A DNA stretch of 42,977 nucleotides from a virus, in IMG/VR virus record IMGVR_UViG_3300036715_000981, positions 1 through 42,977 of that record. One strand, written 5' to 3'. Made by a program: the position numbers and the translations under genes. Position 1 is the stretch's first letter; every line of letters starts with the position of its first letter. Below the pieces are notes generated by a model, which saw nothing but the letters and a program-made list of their open reading frames with translations, was not told the DNA's origin and did no database searches. Of this stretch, positions 42,961 through 42,977 are shown piece after piece.

Positions 42961-42977
42961 TGCCGTGGCGCGACCTC

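Larger units (their letters stand above)
42524..42977. other. right-end non-coding control region
   Basis: This 454-base stretch has no gene. It holds the late-gene leader, an A17 run (42658-42674; T17 in the late mRNA), palindromic copy 13, a strongly pyrimidine-rich plus strand (about 42840-42945), a (GCCC)5 microsatellite (42889-42911) and a CCAGGGA-G-TCCCTGG palindrome near the end. No sigma-70 promoter for the late genes stands out. It may house the packaging site or a genome end. Confidence 0.5.

Noticed and set aside
1-42977. Integrase, repressor or attachment site indicating lysogeny
   Set aside because: No tyrosine or serine recombinase motifs, no CI/Cro-like gene pair and no tRNA-like attachment site were found; the small HTH gene at 26031 alone is not enough.

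Overview
This window looks like a complete or nearly complete genome of a tailed double-stranded DNA bacteriophage of podovirus type. The virion genes match the P22-like plan: P22-type portal, gp4-like head-tail adaptor, gp10-like tail hub, a run of large coiled-coil ejection proteins, and no tape measure or tail tube. Consensus sigma-70 promoters, Shine-Dalgarno sites, a lipobox protein and a glucosaminidase endolysin point to a bacterial, probably Gram-negative, host. I see no integrase, excisionase, phage repressor, RNA polymerase or tRNA gene, so a lytic, host-RNA-polymerase-dependent life style is inferred.

The genome has two convergent arms. The right-reading arm (about 450-16449) holds early and middle genes. 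First come small proteins of unknown role, including a pair of paralogues (678-1202, 2509-3123) and a three-member family with a conserved head and a tryptophan/alanine repeat tail (3364, 3949, 7875). Next is a DNA-metabolism block: Dda/RecD-like helicase, 4Fe-4S Cas4-like nuclease, Sak4-like ATPase, DUF669-like putative ssDNA-binding protein, a ParB-domain/DNA methyltransferase fusion, and a family A DNA polymerase with an N-terminal uracil-DNA-glycosylase-like domain.

The left-reading arm (42523 down to 16500) is the late module in packaging-to-lysis order: two paralogous small terminase candidates, large terminase, portal, a GroES-like protein, scaffold, capsid and decoration proteins, adaptor, a cupin and a 2-oxoglutarate oxygenase, ejection proteins, an intein-interrupted PurD-like ATP-grasp protein, tail hub and fibres, then a lysis cassette. 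Most genes overlap by 1-4 bases. The arms meet at about 16.45-16.50 kb, where there is a 17-base G run.

The most striking feature is a family of thirteen imperfect palindromes of about 40 bp (ATTAC-N6-GTAAT core, outer arms resembling TTATTAGGGCG/CGCCCTAATAA) spread over the whole genome. Twelve lie in or at the edges of intergenic gaps and are mostly oriented with transcription. One sits in frame inside the DNA polymerase gene, exactly in the linker between two domains. Other notable items are the intein, a 3 x 35 bp tandem repeat, a perfect 16-bp-stem hairpin, and a conserved ribosome-binding leader shared by early genes.

All functions are assigned by reading motifs by eye. No database search was run.
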